NCBI GenBank assembly: GCA_900555195.1
Contig: USKC01000166.1
Coordinates: 1-6,932, forward strand
Origin: an uncultured Lachnospiraceae bacterium
Lineage (GTDB): Bacteria > Bacillota > Clostridia > Lachnospirales > Lachnospiraceae
Reading direction: 5' to 3'
Length of the DNA stretch: 6,932 bases
Part shown: positions 5,944 to 6,932 of the stretch, piece after piece
Layout: each line of letters starts with the position of its first letter
Numbering within the stretch: the first letter of the stretch is position 1
Made by a program: the position numbers and the translations under genes
Notes under the pieces: generated by a model
What the model was told of the DNA's origin: nothing
The model's database searches: none
The model's input: only the letters and a program-made list of their open reading frames with translations

Positions 5944-6932
5944 TTAGAACTTGCCAGCCTTAGCAGCTTCCTCGATGCTTACTGCAACAGCAACGGTCAT
6001 ACCAACCATCGGGTTGTTGCCGGCACCGATCAGTCCCATCATTTCTACATGGGCAGGAACGGAAGAGGAGCCTGCGAACTGTGCGTCGGAGTGCATACGT
6101 CCCATGGTATCGGTCATGCCGTAGGAAGCAGGGCCAGCTGCCATGTTGTCCGGATGAAGGGTACGGCCCGTGCCGCCGCCGGAAGCAACAGAGAAGTACT
6201 TCTTGCCCTGTTCGATGCATTCCTTCTTATAGGTTCCTGCAACGGGATGCTGGAATCTGGTCGGGTTGGTGGAGTTACCAGTGATGGATACGTCCACGCC
6301 TTCCTTATGCATGATCGCAACACCTTCGCATACATCATTTGCGCCGTAGCAGTTAACTTTCGCGCGGAGTCCTTCAGAATAGGACTTGCGGAATACTTCC
6401 TTTACGGTGTTGGTATAAGGATCATATTCGGTTTCAACATAAGTGAAGCCGTTGATTCTGGAGATGATCTGAGCGGCATCTTTTCCGAGTCCGTTCAGGA
6501 TAACTCTCAGGGGTTTCTTACGAACTTTGTTCGCCTTTTCAGCGATACCGATTGCGCCTTCCGCAGCGGCAAAGGATTCATGTCCAGCCAGGAAGCAGAA
6601 GCACTCGGTCTCTTCTTCAAGGAGCATCTTGCCAAGGTTGCCGTGTCCCAAGCCAACCTTACGCGTATCTGCAACAGAACCGGGGATACAGAATGCCTGA
6701 AGGCCTTCTCCGATAGCAGCAGCAGCGTCAGCAGCCCTTCTGCAGTCTTTCTTGATTGCGATCGCCGCGCCTACAATGTAAGCCCAGCAAGCATTCTCAA
6801 AGCAGATCGGCTGAATCTTTTTCACCTGATCATATACATCCAGTCCGGCATCCTTGGTGATCTTTTCCGCTTCTTCCAGGGAAGCGATGCCGTAGCTGTT
6901 CAATACGGCATTGATTTTATCAATACGTCTTT
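5944..6932 (-). CDS. GGGtGRT-motif protein of unknown function, 5' end beyond window
   Basis: Belongs to the conserved bacterial/archaeal family named for its GGGtGRT motif (I recall Pfam PF14057); no reaction is established to my knowledge. The motif lies at 6160-6180, within SVASGGGTGRTLHPDN. Other glycine-rich blocks are GLGHGNLGKML, LAGHESFAAAEGAIGIA and MGLIGAGNNPMVGMTVAVAVS. The frame is open through the right edge, with RRIDKINAVLNSYGIASLEE visible before the TTG at 6903, so that TTG is internal and the true start is beyond 6932. About 328 residues are visible; the family is about 330-340 long, so only a few are missing. There are no membrane helices or signal peptide, so it is probably cytoplasmic. 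Nine cysteines, several in pairs (ICFENAC, ECFCF, NCYGANDVC), would fit metal or redox chemistry. I recall this gene often beside a NifU-like iron-sulfur scaffold gene, which would lie outside the window. It is separated from larA by the terminator, so functional linkage is doubtful. Confidence 0.85.
   Translation of the reverse strand, partial: RRIDKINAVLNSYGIASLEEAEKITKDAGLDVYDQVKKIQPICFENACWAYIVGAAIAIKKDCRRAADAAAAIGEGLQAFCIPGSVADTRKVGLGHGNLGKMLLEEETECFCFLAGHESFAAAEGAIGIAEKANKVRKKPLRVILNGLGKDAAQIISRINGFTYVETEYDPYTNTVKEVFRKSYSEGLRAKVNCYGANDVCEGVAIMHKEGVDVSITGNSTNPTRFQHPVAGTYKKECIEQGKKYFSVASGGGTGRTLHPDNMAAGPASYGMTDTMGRMHSDAQFAGSSSVPAHVEMMGLIGAGNNPMVGMTVAVAVSIEEAAKAGKF

Overview
The window looks like chromosomal DNA of a low-to-mid GC Clostridia, most plausibly a Lachnospiraceae-type gut anaerobe. 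This is inferred from three things: strong AGGAGG-type ribosome binding sites with a perfect TATAAT box, the YfcC-type carrier paired with an M20 hydrolase, and a GGGtGRT-motif protein, a family I associate with anaerobic Firmicutes. No phage, transposon, CRISPR array, tRNA or rRNA is visible.

Layout: (1) Positions 1-1620, plus strand: the 3' end of a sugar/nucleoside-type ABC permease (its start lies left of the window), overlapping by 11 bp a complete second permease. They are the two membrane subunits of a BmpA/NupPQ-like importer whose lipoprotein and ATPase genes should lie further left. (2) Positions 1623-4242, minus strand: a two-gene operon of a YfcC-family secondary carrier (first, 4242 to 2851) and an M20 zinc amidohydrolase/dipeptidase (second, 2804 to 1623). 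Its stop codon is only 2 bp from the end of the permease operon. (3) Positions 4243-4585: a 343-bp divergent control region with a likely promoter in each direction, a TGCAT-AAAT-ATGCA palindrome, repeated CCCTTC elements around the plus-strand promoter and a GC-rich block. (4) Positions 4586-5863, plus strand: a LarA-family nickel-pincer 2-hydroxyacid racemase with all the active-site residues I can place. (5) Positions 5874-5922: a strong two-way terminator. (6) Positions 5944-6932, minus strand: a nearly complete GGGtGRT-motif protein of unknown function, cut by the right edge.

How they may work together: the carrier and hydrolase suggest uptake of an amide-linked small molecule (a dipeptide or N-acyl amino acid) followed by cytoplasmic cleavage. 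The divergent LarA enzyme inverts a 2-hydroxyacid. If the shared control region co-regulates them, the three could form an import, hydrolyse and racemise module for a 2-hydroxyacyl amino acid such as an N-lactoyl amino acid. That is a hypothesis from gene order only. The ABC permeases and the GGGtGRT protein are probably separate units that merely flank this module.
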